Shown here: piece by piece, positions 10,370 to 22,500 of the stretch
How positions within the stretch are numbered: position 1 is the stretch's first letter
Layout: each line of letters starts with the position of its first letter
The notes under the pieces: model-generated
Databases searched by the model: none
What the model was told of the DNA's origin: nothing
What the model saw: only the letters and a program-made list of their open reading frames with translations
Made by a program: the position numbers and the translations under genes
From: Spinacia oleracea
Taxonomy: Eukaryota > Streptophyta > Magnoliopsida > Caryophyllales > Amaranthaceae
NCBI RefSeq assembly: GCF_020520425.1
Contig: NC_079490.1
Coordinates: forward strand, 54,848,517-54,912,516
DNA length: 64,000 bases
Reading direction: 5' to 3'

Positions 10370-12601
10370 ATGGGGAATCATGACTTGATCCATGGAAAAA
10401 ATCACAGAATGGATCTAAGCCATGGTCAGCAGCCGGTGCTTTCCCATAATCACAGCCGAGGTCATGGACAAACTCGGGAGCATGAACTGGGTTTGGGACA
10501 AGGGCATGAGCAGAGTTTAGGACATGCCTGCGACCAAGATGAATTGGCTCTGGAACAGAACAATGACCATGAAGCAAGCGATGGACATCATTATGAACAA
10601 AGCAATGACTTGCATATGGAGCATAAACCTAATCATGAAAGCCATGAAATCTCCTCACAGAACAATGATTTATCTATAGAAGAGCACAATGAGCTGGCTG
10701 TTTCCAGCAATCAAGAATTTGCTGAGGATTTGGAGTTAGATATGGATCAAAACCAGGAAATTTCTATTGAAGATGTTGATGATATGGGTGTTCAGGACCC
10801 AGAGTATGTACTTAGTAACGTTGTTCAGGCCCGCTCTCTGGTTGTTAGCCCTAGCCATGAGATTCGTGTAGGGCAGGAATTCCCAGATGTGAGGAGCTGC
10901 CGCAGAGCTTTAAGGGACCTGGCAATTGCTCTACACTTTGAAATGCAGACCATCAAATCTGATAAAACTCGCTTTACTGCGAAATGTGCAGCTGAAGGAT
11001 GTCCCTGGCGTGTGCATGCTGCAAGGCTTCCTGGGGTGCCTACTTTCACAATCAGGACCCTTTATGAATTCCATACATGCAATGGAATAGGTCATCTTGG
11101 CCACCAACAAGCATCAGTTCAGTGGGTGGCAAACTCTGTTGAACAACATTTGAAAGAGAATCCTAACTGCAAACCCAAAGAGATACTAGAAGAGATTCAT
11201 CGAGTACATGGGATTACCTTATCATACAAGCAGGCCTGGCGGGGTAAGGAGCGTATCATGGCAGCTATGCGTGGTTCCTTTGAAGAGGGTTATCGGCTTC
11301 TGCCACAATATTGTGAGCAAATTAAACGCACAAATCCTGGTAGTATTGCTTCTGTTTATGGTAATCCAGAAGACGGCTGCTTCCAACGGCTCTTTATTTC
11401 ATTCCAAGCATCTATTTATGGTTTTCTAAATGCTTGTAGACCACTGCTTGGGCTTGATAGAACCTATTTGAAAAGCAAGTACTTGGGCACTTTGTTGCTT
11501 GCCACTGGTTTTGATGGGGATGGTGCTCTCTTTCCTTTGGCATTTGGTGTAGTTGACGAGGAAAATGATGAGAACTGGATGTGGTTTCTATCAGAACTCC
11601 ACATTCTACTTGAGACTAATACTGAAAATATGCCAAGGCTAACCATTTTGTCTGACAGGCACAAGGGTATTGTTGACGGAGTGGAAGCAAATTTCCCCAC
11701 TGCTTTTCATGGATTTTGCATGCGTCATTTGAGTGAAAGCTTTTGTAAGGAGTTCAATAACACAATGCTCGTGAACCTTTTATGGGAAGCTGCTCAAGTT
11801 CTTACCATAATTGAATTTGAGGCAAAGGTTTTGGAAATAGAGGAGATATCACAAGATGCTGCGTTTTGGATTAGAAGAATTCCACCCCGTTTGTGGGCTA
11901 CAGCATATTTTGAGGGCACAAGATTTGGGCATCTGACTGCAAATATAGTTGAATCTTTAAATAGTTGGCTTCTTGAAGCTTCTGGACTCCCAATCATTGA
12001 GATGATGGAGTGCATTAGGAGGCAGCTAATAACTTGGTTTAATGAACGACTTGAGATAAGCATGCAGTGGGCATCGATAGGAACACTCGTTCCTAGTGCT
12101 GAAAGGCATGTTGATGAGGCAATTGAGCATGCTCGGTCTTACCAAGTTCTTCGTGCAAACGAGGCAGAGTTTGAAGTTATAACACATGAAGGATCAAATT
12201 TTGTGGATATTCGAAATAGGTGTTGTCTGTGCAGGGGATGGCAACTGTATGGTCTACCATGTGCACATGCTGTGGCTGCCTTACTTTCATGCAGGCAGAA
12301 TGTACATCGTTTTACAGAAAGTTGTTTCACAGTTGCAACTTATCGGAAGGCATATTCTCAAACTATACATCCAATTCCAGATAAGTCATTGTGGAAGGAG
12401 GAGTTGTCTGAAGAGGAATTGGATGCAACCAAATCTGCTGGCCTTATTATAATAAACCCACCCAAGTCTCTACGCCCTCCTGGAAGACCGAGAAAGAAAA
12501 GAGTTCGAGCTGAAGATCGAGGCCGTGTCAAACGTGTTGTGCATTGTAGTCGTTGTAATCAGACAGGTCACTTCAGAACTACATGTGCAGCACCTCTATG
12601 A
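10370..12601 (+). CDS. MUG1: MUSTANG-A type domesticated MULE transposase
   Basis: A single-exon 743-residue protein. Residues 1-80 are a His/Gly/Gln-rich tail (GHGQ, LGLGQ repeats) typical of MUSTANG proteins. A MuDR-type zinc-binding N domain follows (about 165-250), then a MULE transposase core with D363 (LDRTYLK), D429 (SDRHKGI), the FHGFCMRHL motif and E528 (NIVESLN). A SWIM zinc finger uses C619, C621, C631 and H633. An A/T-hook-like GRPRKKR lies near 705, and a terminal CCHC knuckle has C726, C729, H734 and C739. No terminal inverted repeats flank it and the frame is intact, as expected for a host gene. MUSTANG genes are conserved nuclear proteins implicated in growth, flowering and reproduction. 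There is no PB1 domain, so it belongs to the A subfamily. It converges on FLK. Confidence 0.9.
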   Translation: MGNHDLIHGKNHRMDLSHGQQPVLSHNHSRGHGQTREHELGLGQGHEQSLGHACDQDELALEQNNDHEASDGHHYEQSNDLHMEHKPNHESHEISSQNNDLSIEEHNELAVSSNQEFAEDLELDMDQNQEISIEDVDDMGVQDPEYVLSNVVQARSLVVSPSHEIRVGQEFPDVRSCRRALRDLAIALHFEMQTIKSDKTRFTAKCAAEGCPWRVHAARLPGVPTFTIRTLYEFHTCNGIGHLGHQQASVQWVANSVEQHLKENPNCKPKEILEEIHRVHGITLSYKQAWRGKERIMAAMRGSFEEGYRLLPQYCEQIKRTNPGSIASVYGNPEDGCFQRLFISFQASIYGFLNACRPLLGLDRTYLKSKYLGTLLLATGFDGDGALFPLAFGVVDEENDENWMWFLSELHILLETNTENMPRLTILSDRHKGIVDGVEANFPTAFHGFCMRHLSESFCKEFNNTMLVNLLWEAAQVLTIIEFEAKVLEIEEISQDAAFWIRRIPPRLWATAYFEGTRFGHLTANIVESLNSWLLEASGLPIIEMMECIRRQLITWFNERLEISMQWASIGTLVPSAERHVDEAIEHARSYQVLRANEAEFEVITHEGSNFVDIRNRCCLCRGWQLYGLPCAHAVAALLSCRQNVHRFTESCFTVATYRKAYSQTIHPIPDKSLWKEELSEEELDATKSAGLIIINPPKSLRPPGRPRKKRVRAEDRGRVKRVVHCSRCNQTGHFRTTCAAPL

Positions 12602-13872
12602 ATTCTTATCTGAAGATCGGCAGACAATTGGTATGATTTTTAAGTGTTTCCATATATTAGGGAAATCTGGTAAACTATTTTATTATTTATGCAACTTTAG
12701 TACTTAGTTAGAATAACTTGTCTATATGGTGTCTTCCCTGTTATTTAGGAAAAATATGTGAACAAAAAAAGCAGTGGCTGCTATAAACCTACTTTTAATG
12801 AATAATACAATTGCTTATACACATTGAAGCCGAACCTTTCCTATGTCTCCCACTGTATTATTAGAGACAGAGTAATAAAACCATAAAATGAGGCATGAAG
12901 GAAGCAACACAGACAGTGAGACAGAGGCAGTCTTTGAAATTATAGTTCTCGAATACTGTGGTCGTCTTTCGTCTATAATTGCTACTTGCTACTGTCTGAC
13001 TTTTCTGATAAACATTTGTCCACTACCCATAAAGGATGGAATCGTCTATCATGATCTGCAGCATTTGGAGTTTAGATCTTGATAAACCGGATCAAATGTT
13101 GTAAATGTGCGTTTACTTTCTCCTTCTCAACTTGTATCTTTACTTACCTAACCAGAATTTTGGACCCTTGTGGCCTTGGAAATGTTAACCCGAAATGGTA
13201 GATTAGAGTTGGATTTCTCATTTCATTCAGATCAAATGGTTAGGTAAGCATTGATTGATACTAACATGCTTCGGATTCATTTCATAAAAGTATATGTACA
13301 AGAGTTCTTTAAGAAATAGTCTTGAAGACCATAATAACACTAAAAATGCATACTTCTGGTGATATTTTGGGTGTAAGTAAGTAATTAATTTATTAAATAA
13401 TCATTACAATTGGTTAAATGTACTAAACAGATCATCCGTTCAAGAGTAAACATGCGAGGAAATAAAAATTCAATGTTTTGATGTTTTTGCAAAAACATAA
13501 CAACAAAGAGACAAAATAGGTAAAGGACAAAACTTGTTACTGTCATCTTTTTTGGACTGATTATGAATACGAACAAATGAATAATGGTATAAAAAATGAA
13601 ACAAATTGTGTTTTTAAATAAAAATTATACTTTTAATAAAGAAATTGTACTTTCAAAAATGGTTGATATTGTTTTTAAAAGAAAATGACACTTTAAAAAA
13701 AAAGTTACTTTATGTCACTTTCTCTTCTTTTTTCGGACATTTTCCTCTTTTTTATTTATTATTTTTGTCATTTTTCGGTTTTCCTATTTATTTTGTCCTA
13801 TTTCTAATTTGTTTGTTTGCTGGTGCGAATTTAAGAAAACACCCCTTTGATGTGCTTCCTAATCCCATGTTA
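12602..13872. other. MUG1 3' region and A/T-rich spacer
   Basis: MUG1 3' UTR sequence followed by A/T-rich DNA. Small open frames are present but none has recognisable content. I see no RNA gene or transposon ends here. Confidence 0.5.
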
Positions 13873-14515
13873 TCTAGGGATGTTAATGGGACGGGGCAGG
13901 GCGGATGCGGATGTAGGTCCCTCCATCCCACCTAAAATTTCCAACCCATTCCCCGCCCCATCACCCATGGCGGGTACAAAGTTCATCCTTATCCCGCCCC
14001 AACGGGTACAAACTAAAGTCCATCCCCACCCCACCACCCCGTCTGGGTATCCATCCCCGTCTCATCCCCATCCCATATACGCCTAGCTAGTTTTTCTTAT
14101 TTAGCAAACATTAGAAAAAAGTAACTTCCATAACAAAAAAAATTAATCAAACAAAATTATAAGTCTCGCCTTAATTCATATTATCATATACTACAAACAA
14201 ATCCAAACGCATCAAAAAAATTGTTCAAACTTTTATCTTCATTAACCTTTTTAATTTACGTAGGAAATAATACTCAGGTAGGGTTGACGGTGGGGCGGAT
14301 GAGGATGGGATGAGGCGGGCGAGAAGGGTTCAGCACAAAATCCACACTCGCCCCATCACCCATTGCGGGTATGATTTTTGTACCTATTCCCGCCCCGCCA
14401 CCCACCAAATCTCCCTCCATCCCCGCCTACTTGGGACGAATGTGGGACAAATCTCCCATAAAATCCGCCCCACTGAGATCCTAATGTTGTCCATCGCCTC
14501 GCCGGACCCGTTTGC
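13873..14515. repeat. G+C-rich dispersed repeat, two diverged blocks (possibly hAT-related)
   Basis: Two blocks (13873-14085 and 14278-14515) carry GGGACGGGGC / GGGGCGGATGAGGATGGG motifs and inverted counterparts (CCCGCCCC, CATCCCCGCC), resembling the widespread plant repeat starting TAGGGATG. An A/T-rich segment separates them. Ends and target duplications are not clear. Confidence 0.5.
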
Positions 14516-15230
14516 GTAAAGGATTTCCAACACATTTGTTGTCAACGTGTAACTATGTGACTTGTGAGTAATTTGACCTAACATGCCCTATTGACGAGCC
14601 ACTAATTACAAAACTACTTGCCACTAAACCAAGTGCTAATTACGTTTCTTGTTGCTTCATATCCTTACGTTTTTTACGGCTAAATTTTGTTTATCCTACC
14701 AAGACAATGTCAAAATCTAAGATAATACGGTTGCACTCTCATCAAACCCATTACAAATTAACCAAAAAAACCTACTATAGTAGGCTTTCTTAAGTTATAA
14801 CTAACCTACTATACGGTTCACCCACCCTCTTCACGTTCTGCTTAACATCCGTGTTAACGATCACTTATGTTTCACAACACTTTAAACCTTAGATTCTTGA
14901 TATTTAAAAGAAATACACAGGGGCTGTGATACAGTAAGCAGTTGTCAATTGATTTCAAGGGCACAACTAGTAACTCGTCAATTGATGCCTTTACTCAACT
15001 TGCTCGGTAAACAGAATGGCCGAGTACGACTGAAGTCCATACTTTCACACAAAAACCTGAATTACAAGTCAGTACAGCTGATGTCCCAGAAGCAATTCAA
15101 GCAAAGGTTAACTAAAGCAGTCAAAACAAGTTTTTAGTTATAATTGGATTCTACCATAGTAATACAGCCTTTTCTACTAAAATTATTCTGTGACAAGCTA
15201 AATCTAAAAGAACAAGGTGAAGTGACCAAT
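14516..15230. other. Spacer and FLK 3' UTR
   Basis: No gene is recognised at 14516-15100. The last ~120 bases before 15231 are probably FLK 3' UTR (minus strand). Confidence 0.4.
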
Positions 15231-18200
15231 CTAATAGCCATAATTTCCACCATATACTGATCCATAAGCTCCAGGTTGGCTTGCATGTCCAGCACTAGCC
15301 GGTGTAGATCCATACACTGATGTAGGAGCTGCATATGAGTTATAACCTTGGCTGTAACCCTGATCAGTTGCACCACCTGTCTGGGTTGGTGCTTGGGCTG
15401 CCGCTGCCTCTGCCATGAAATTCTGCACATCACGCAACATTTACACACATATGGAACTCTAAAATTCTAAAAACAACGTAATAGGAGAGCACAAGCACTC
15501 TTTATACTCCGTAACAATACGATATCACTATCTAAAGCATCTTGGACTTGCAAAAACAGTATCCAAAGTATCTTGGCAAATTACACAGCAAAGAATGTCG
15601 TCTCGGTAATTTGACAAACCTTTAGTGTAACAAATTCAAAGCGACCAGACAAACTCCTATCAAATAGATAAAACAAGTCATTACAAAACATTACCTGTAT
15701 AAGCTGCTGAGCTGCTTGAACTTGCGATGCGGTTCCATTTATCTCCACTGTCATTTCACCAGGAACACCCCTTGTCTCTTGTATGGTGATAGTAGCTCCA
15801 CTGGCACGTCGAATGTAGCTTATAGTGGAACCGTTGGTACCGATCACAGCATCTGCATATAATAAAGGGACCTGCATGTGCTGCGTGATCTGCACAGAGA
15901 GGAGAAAGAGTGATTAGTTCTGGAAATTATTGTTGAAAAGGAGAACTAAAAAATGAGACTACTTGGAGGATGCCCAATGTTTAGATTCTTCAACCTAAGC
16001 ATTAGCACACTTCAACCTAAATTGATTTCTACACAAAGAAAGTTCTGTCAGGGTCAACAAAAACATCTTGTGCACTCAATGCAAACATCAATTTGGCAGT
16101 TCAATCCACGGTTACCTAATCCTCTAATACACTAGCTAATAGCATATCAGGTTCCTCATCATTCCAAAAATTTAATAGAAGCGACCAGGCTCTCTCAAAG
16201 TAACAATCCCCTTTTTCAAAGGCACATGATGTTATGGGTTTGCTGTAATAACTACGTACAAGTTAACAGGTTGGACCAAGACCTCTAGATCTAGCATTTG
16301 AAGCATCAACTGAAAGAGGAAGGTTAGATAACTAAAAAGCATTTTGGCCTCCTCTCCATAAATTGATACAGCTCAGTATCTTTTAACAAATTTAATATTC
16401 CCTTGTTAAAAGAAGGAATAACAATTTTGAAAATTGTATATTAATGATGTCTAATCCCGCACATAAGCAACTTGACCATGAGTTATATATTGCATATCCG
16501 CACTACATCTGCAACCCAAACATACTGTGAATTAGTTAATCCTCATTCAATTGAATAACCTCGTTTCAAGTAATCCAGATTACTTCAACACTTGGTGTTA
16601 GCACAAGAACCAAAGAGGAAAGAAAATTTTATCCACCCAAAATGATCCCTTCACCCCTAATTATCCCTTCCTAAGAACCTAATTACACACCAGCATAGGT
16701 TTTCTGACCGTCATTAGTCCTAACCGCTTACCCTTTTATGATGGCACTATTAAACATCTCCACTCTCTTAATCCTTGTCCGGCGGCCTCACCCCCCCCCC
16801 CCCCCCATTCCCTTTTGAAGAGAGTAGACCTAGGATGTATAGCCGCCACAAATTATGATGGATTATTCTGCATTCTCTCTCCTCTTTGCTCTCCCCTCCT
16901 CATTTCCATAGAGGCGGAGAGGATGATCTGGTGGATGGGAAGGATGACAGGTGTTTCAAGAGTATAAGGTAGAGTTTTCAGAGTTAACAATGATGAAGTG
17001 GGCTAGGTGGTGTTTCCGCACAGGTGCTATTGGGGAGGGAAAGAGGATGGCAATGACTGGAAAAGGTAGGAATGGCAGTCTGGCAGAAAATAGAGGGAGG
17101 TGGGGGTAATTAATTATTGTTGATTATTAGGTTATGCAAGGGTCAATGTGATATTGGAACTCTAAAAAATCCCAAGATAGAAGTATTTCAAAATTCCAAA
17201 CTTCCCAAAATGGCAAGTGCTGCAATTTGTTCAAGGGAGGAAGTATAAAATCTCAAAATATTGTGGGATGCTGACTAAGAACACAAGATTCTCTCAATTC
17301 AGTGCTTGGAGTCGTGCTCAGGGATCAAGCGGCACAGCAGCTGGTAAGATGGCAAAGCTAGGAAAGGGGATGCAGATAGAGTAGAAAGGCTTTTGAAGCT
17401 TGACCAGGATGCTTTCAGTGACAGTAAAAAAATCTACAGATTCACTAATGGCCTGTATTCTGAGAAGCATGTACATCTTCTGTAACTAATTACTTAATAA
17501 ACTCTTTTCTTTTTAGCACCCTAGGAGTGTAGTAGTACGGCCTATGTTACTCCGACTCTTCATTTTACCTCAAGTACCCGTGTCGGATCCTCGACACTCC
17601 GACATGGGTACGGACACTCCGACACTTCATTTTCGACTTAAATCCTAGAAACTTCGCAATTTAGCCGAGTCGGACACTTAGACACGTACCCGTGTCCGAC
17701 AGTTGTACCCGAGTCCAAGTAACATAGAGTACGGCTAATGTCCCCATTAACTCAAAAAAAAAACAAAAATTTAAGCATACATATTGCTCGAGCAAATTTT
17801 TCCAAGTTTGTCTCTTTATCTTATATAGTTGGAGTTTAAGACTTTTAAGTGAAACTGACAGTTCCTTTTAAGTTCCGGAGGATATATTATTACATCGTAG
17901 CTTGAGGTAATGAGTTTATTGTCTTTATCCCTCCTTTTACATATGTGTGAATGTGTGAAAGTCAATTGGTGTCTTTTTTAATACTTCATATCATTAATAC
18001 TTGTAATTAAGTAAAAGTCACAATCACACAACTTGAATTGCAAAAAATTCCGCACAACAGCTACTATGTTGTTGGATTCTATAAGGCCTTAGAGTAGCTA
18101 CCCCACATATTATTTCCAATGATTCCTTCAACAAAAAGTCAGTGAAAACGCATGTCATACACAAGCTTAAGCTACACAGCAAGTGGCAGTAGCTTTAAAT

Positions 18201-19519
18201 TCAATAATATGTAATCCAACTTTTAATGAGGACACCAGCCTATCCTTCAAAGAATATTTCAACCTAAATAGTCAATACAAATGTATCACGAATTACAATT
18301 TGGCACAGGTCACCTGCAAGCACTCGTCATTGGTCATGCTTAGTAGTTAAATGAGAGTATTTCCAAAAGCATAAGTGCATATTCACCATTTACCAAAAGC
18401 TGTACAATCACTTTCTTTATCAATCAGATCAAGACAAGGTAACAGACCTGTGTGATCATAGATGGTGTGGATTGAGCATTAGATGACGCATGGATACCCA
18501 TTTGAGGTTCTCTTCCATAAGCTGATATTCCTTGGTGAGGCTGCCTATCAGGAGGAGGTGCCATTTCTGCTGGTGGATAATAATTGTCAAGTTGTCGTGG
18601 TGGTGGCATGTATTGCATACCAGAATAACCACCATGTCCACCGCCTCCACTTGGTGGAAGACCATGAGGGGGACCCCACGGCTGGGGTGGCATATGCTCC
18701 ATCGGAGCACTTGAGGCTTGCATCTGGATGAAAAGAGACCAATTCCATGTAAGATATACACATTTGGAATGAACAGATTACAATAGCCATAGAAACAAGT
18801 AGTTACCTGCTTTTCAAAAACAGGTATTATACTACGATCAACCAAAAACTTCCTCAGATGTGTTCCAATCAGTTCAATGGCTCTGTGCACATCAACTGCT
18901 TCCCCAACTACTTCAACAACTCGGTCGTCTTGCAGAGCAAAAACAGGAAGGTCCTCTGCAGTAATAACAAGTCATATTTAACATAGCTATACATAAATAT
19001 TTTGGTTACAAGTTTTGCATGAAGCTCACAGAACAACATATAAGATTTTATGTAGGGAACATGTAAGAGTTTGGAGCAAGGAATCAGACATACGAAAGAC
19101 AAATGCCCTGTTTGCCTCAACTTATTTTTTACTTATTTCAGATAAGTTTAGATAAGTAAAGACAGAATAACATTTTTCAGAAAACTTCAGACACTAAGTT
19201 TTTTTCAGACAATTTCACACACAAATAAGTAAATTCGGACAAATTAAGTTCCGTTTCGATAAATAGTTTCAAACAATTTCATTTAAAAAAAACGAACCAA
19301 ACAGAACCTAAAAAGGGGGGATTTTATATATAGTTCCACTAGTCTCACGAACTATACTATAGTTCTCTTTATTTGTATTTTTATTTTTATTTTTATTTTA
19401 TTTTATTTTTAAAATTCTTTCAAATCTTTTTAGTTCCACATGCTATTTTGAAATGCACTTATTTTACTTATTCATTTATTTTAAATTTTACTTATTTTTA
19501 TTTCTTACAATATTTCTTC

Positions 19520-19581
<62 letters not shown>

Positions 19582-22500
19582 TTTCTCTTATCCTATTTTC
19601 ATTAATTTCACTTTCTCTTCCTTGTTTTTTTCTTTTTACTTCCTGCTCCTTTCTGGTTTGATTGGTGACAATGACGATCTCCTACGACGATTCATGTTAG
19701 CCGACCCCAAATCATTTTGGGACTAAGGCTTTGTTGTTGTTGTTGTTGTAGTCTCACGAACTATACTATAGTCTCTCTAGATGAGTTATTTCTGTAACAC
19801 TTTTAGAATCTCCAAATCAGTAAGATGTTATAATAGTCTGTTTGGTTGGTTAAGCCTCACAGAAGATCGAACAGCAAAAAAAAAACTCCTAGGAGTTGAT
19901 GCCATGCCTTACCTTGTCCAAGAACCCTGACAATACAATTTGCGGTTTCCTGGATTGACTTAACAGTGGCTCCCTGCTTTCCAATCAAACTGCCAGCCTG
20001 AGTGGCAGGTACTAACAACCTTGTCGAAACCTTGCCCCCTGCAGGAGTAGCTTGGGCCTGAGAAATATCAGCATCCAGGCCGTCGACAATACGTCTATGA
20101 ACCCTCAAAAGGCCATCCATCGCTGGAGGAAGTGAAGCATCAGGATCCTCCTTTGCTGAGACCATTACCTATAAGCAGAAACAAGAAAGCACTCAGAAAA
20201 GACAGACCATTGACCAAAAAATTTACAGCTCAAATTAGACTCTAGTGTTTCTTTCAAGTGTCAATTTTCTGAAGGGCAAGTGGAAAAGATCAATGCAAGA
20301 GAAATAGCACGAGGAAAAACATATGGGTGAATCCACAGGGCCTATAACATTTTCAGGTCTAATACCAAAAGCCACAAAACAAGTCACTTCCCAGGTCAAA
20401 ACAAAAACATGCATCTCCAACCCACTTTTGTTATCTACTTAAACTAGGCTTGCCCATAGTATCTTACTCCCGAGATTCTAAAAGCATTGCAGAAATGACT
20501 CCTTATCTCCTAAGGGATCCAGGGATCTAGAGAAGAATACAACAGAAAAAAGGGAAACAGGAAGACATCGATGAGGAAACTGTAAACACAAACGAGAAGA
20601 ATATACCAAACTACAAATAGAAGAAAACTATGACCAAGTGAACTAACCACAGACAACCCCTCCAAAATTCTTCAGAAACACGTGACAGGGAAAAGATAAA
20701 AAGAAGATTCTGGCACACCTTCATAACCAAAGAATCCAAGCAATAGGGAATTTAACACAAGCAGCTTTAATCTTACTCCGCTAAGCTTCCATGCAACATC
20801 ATAAATCCAACATGCTACAAGCAACCTAAATAAGATTTTATTTGTTTGAAAATTGAAGTGTATGGAAAATAACTGGGTTATTTCTGGTCACAAGTCAACA
20901 TGACACTTTAAACAAATTCTCCTTCAAGATGATACTTTAGAGACACTGACATGAAAAATCCTGAATTTGATGGCTAACAGAGTATGTGGCACAGAAAAAT
21001 AAAACACTCTTTTTTCAATATAGTACAAGATAAATGAATCTTATCGAGTGTAAATACATAATTAAAATCAAACATGTTTACGGAATTTCACTCTTTTCAG
21101 AAATTAAGGTCTACGAAATTCACAATGATTGAAGGATTGGCTGTTGGAGACACTAAATTAGGCAGAATATCTCAGCTTGCTGAAATACATAATTAACTTG
21201 TTATCTTAGAAGGTTTTAGTTACCTGAAATATGCAATACTACAACAGGCTTATGATACACCCTTACAAGCATTTAAGAAATTTCAGCCAGCTCAACAACT
21301 AATTTTCCCAAAAACTTTAAACAAATTCATCCAACTTTTTCCCAAACAGTGCCTGGCACCATTTTGGTCTTACGGAACAAAAGCTTAAATATCAGCCAAG
21401 CATGAATTACAGCAACAACATTTTAACGTTATTGTCACACAGCAATAACTTCACAAACAAGTACCAACTCAGCAATGACAAGGAGGTATTTAATCACAAC
21501 TGAAAGCAACATTTGCTATTTACTGAATCTAGACCCAAATTTTAAGTAACTAAATTTCCCGTCCATAAGCATAAAATCCACCTACTATCTTATTTTCTAA
21601 TCCTTGTAGTGGATGTACAGGGAAGCAGAAACACCAATACAAGCACGTGACACACAAACACAGGTTACATGCATGCAGGCTCGATACAAATATAAGCAAA
21701 CACACTCGAACGCGAGTTGCTATATTCACTAAAAACACAGTATTCAACAAATAAGCGGGCTGTACACTATTCAGATTAGAAATTAATTTTGACACTTTTT
21801 TCAAACTCAAAGTTTTTTTCTTAGTCTATCAGCTAAAAAATATTCCAGATAGCACTTAAAATCACATAGCGGCTTCCTCATGGTCATAATTATTTAACAA
21901 GCACAGTTGATGTGCCTTAGAAATCTGGTACGATAATGTTTATCCAGTCTCTTAAGACTCTCCATACACTTCTGACACACTAATAATTTAGCTATCCTCA
22001 AGACCTTTAGCAATTAAATGGCCCCATTGAGTCTCAGATAAGGACTACAAGGGAAAACTCGGCTTGAACAGCTTATAAAATCATTTCTTTCCAGAATATT
22101 TCATTAATAAACTTCTGGGTGTTCTGGCACGCTTAGTTGGCTATTCTCAAGACCTTTAGCACTAAAATCGTCTCATTGAGTCTCAGTTAAGGACAACCTA
22201 AGAGAACCAGGATCCACGGTACTTGTTTCCTTGTCCCTTCTTTCTTATATAAAAGTCAGATGAACCAAATTTCTCATTCTTACACCAAGCCTTAAACAGT
22301 TCACGTTGTTCTAACTATTATTAGATCTCTACTAGAAAACTCAACTCTTGGACTCTTCAAATTGACTAACATTGTTTAACATAACATTAAAAAACCAACA
22401 TGATGCTCATCTTATAAATCGTAAGAAAGGACATGCCTATAGATCTAACATATTCCCTCCGTCCTACATTAGTCTTTCCACTTCCCTATTCTTCAGCAAT

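Noticed and set aside
19373-19726. 117-codon frame rich in Tyr/Ile/Phe
   Set aside because: Runs through T-rich and (TA)n microsatellite DNA inside a SINE-like insertion in an intron.
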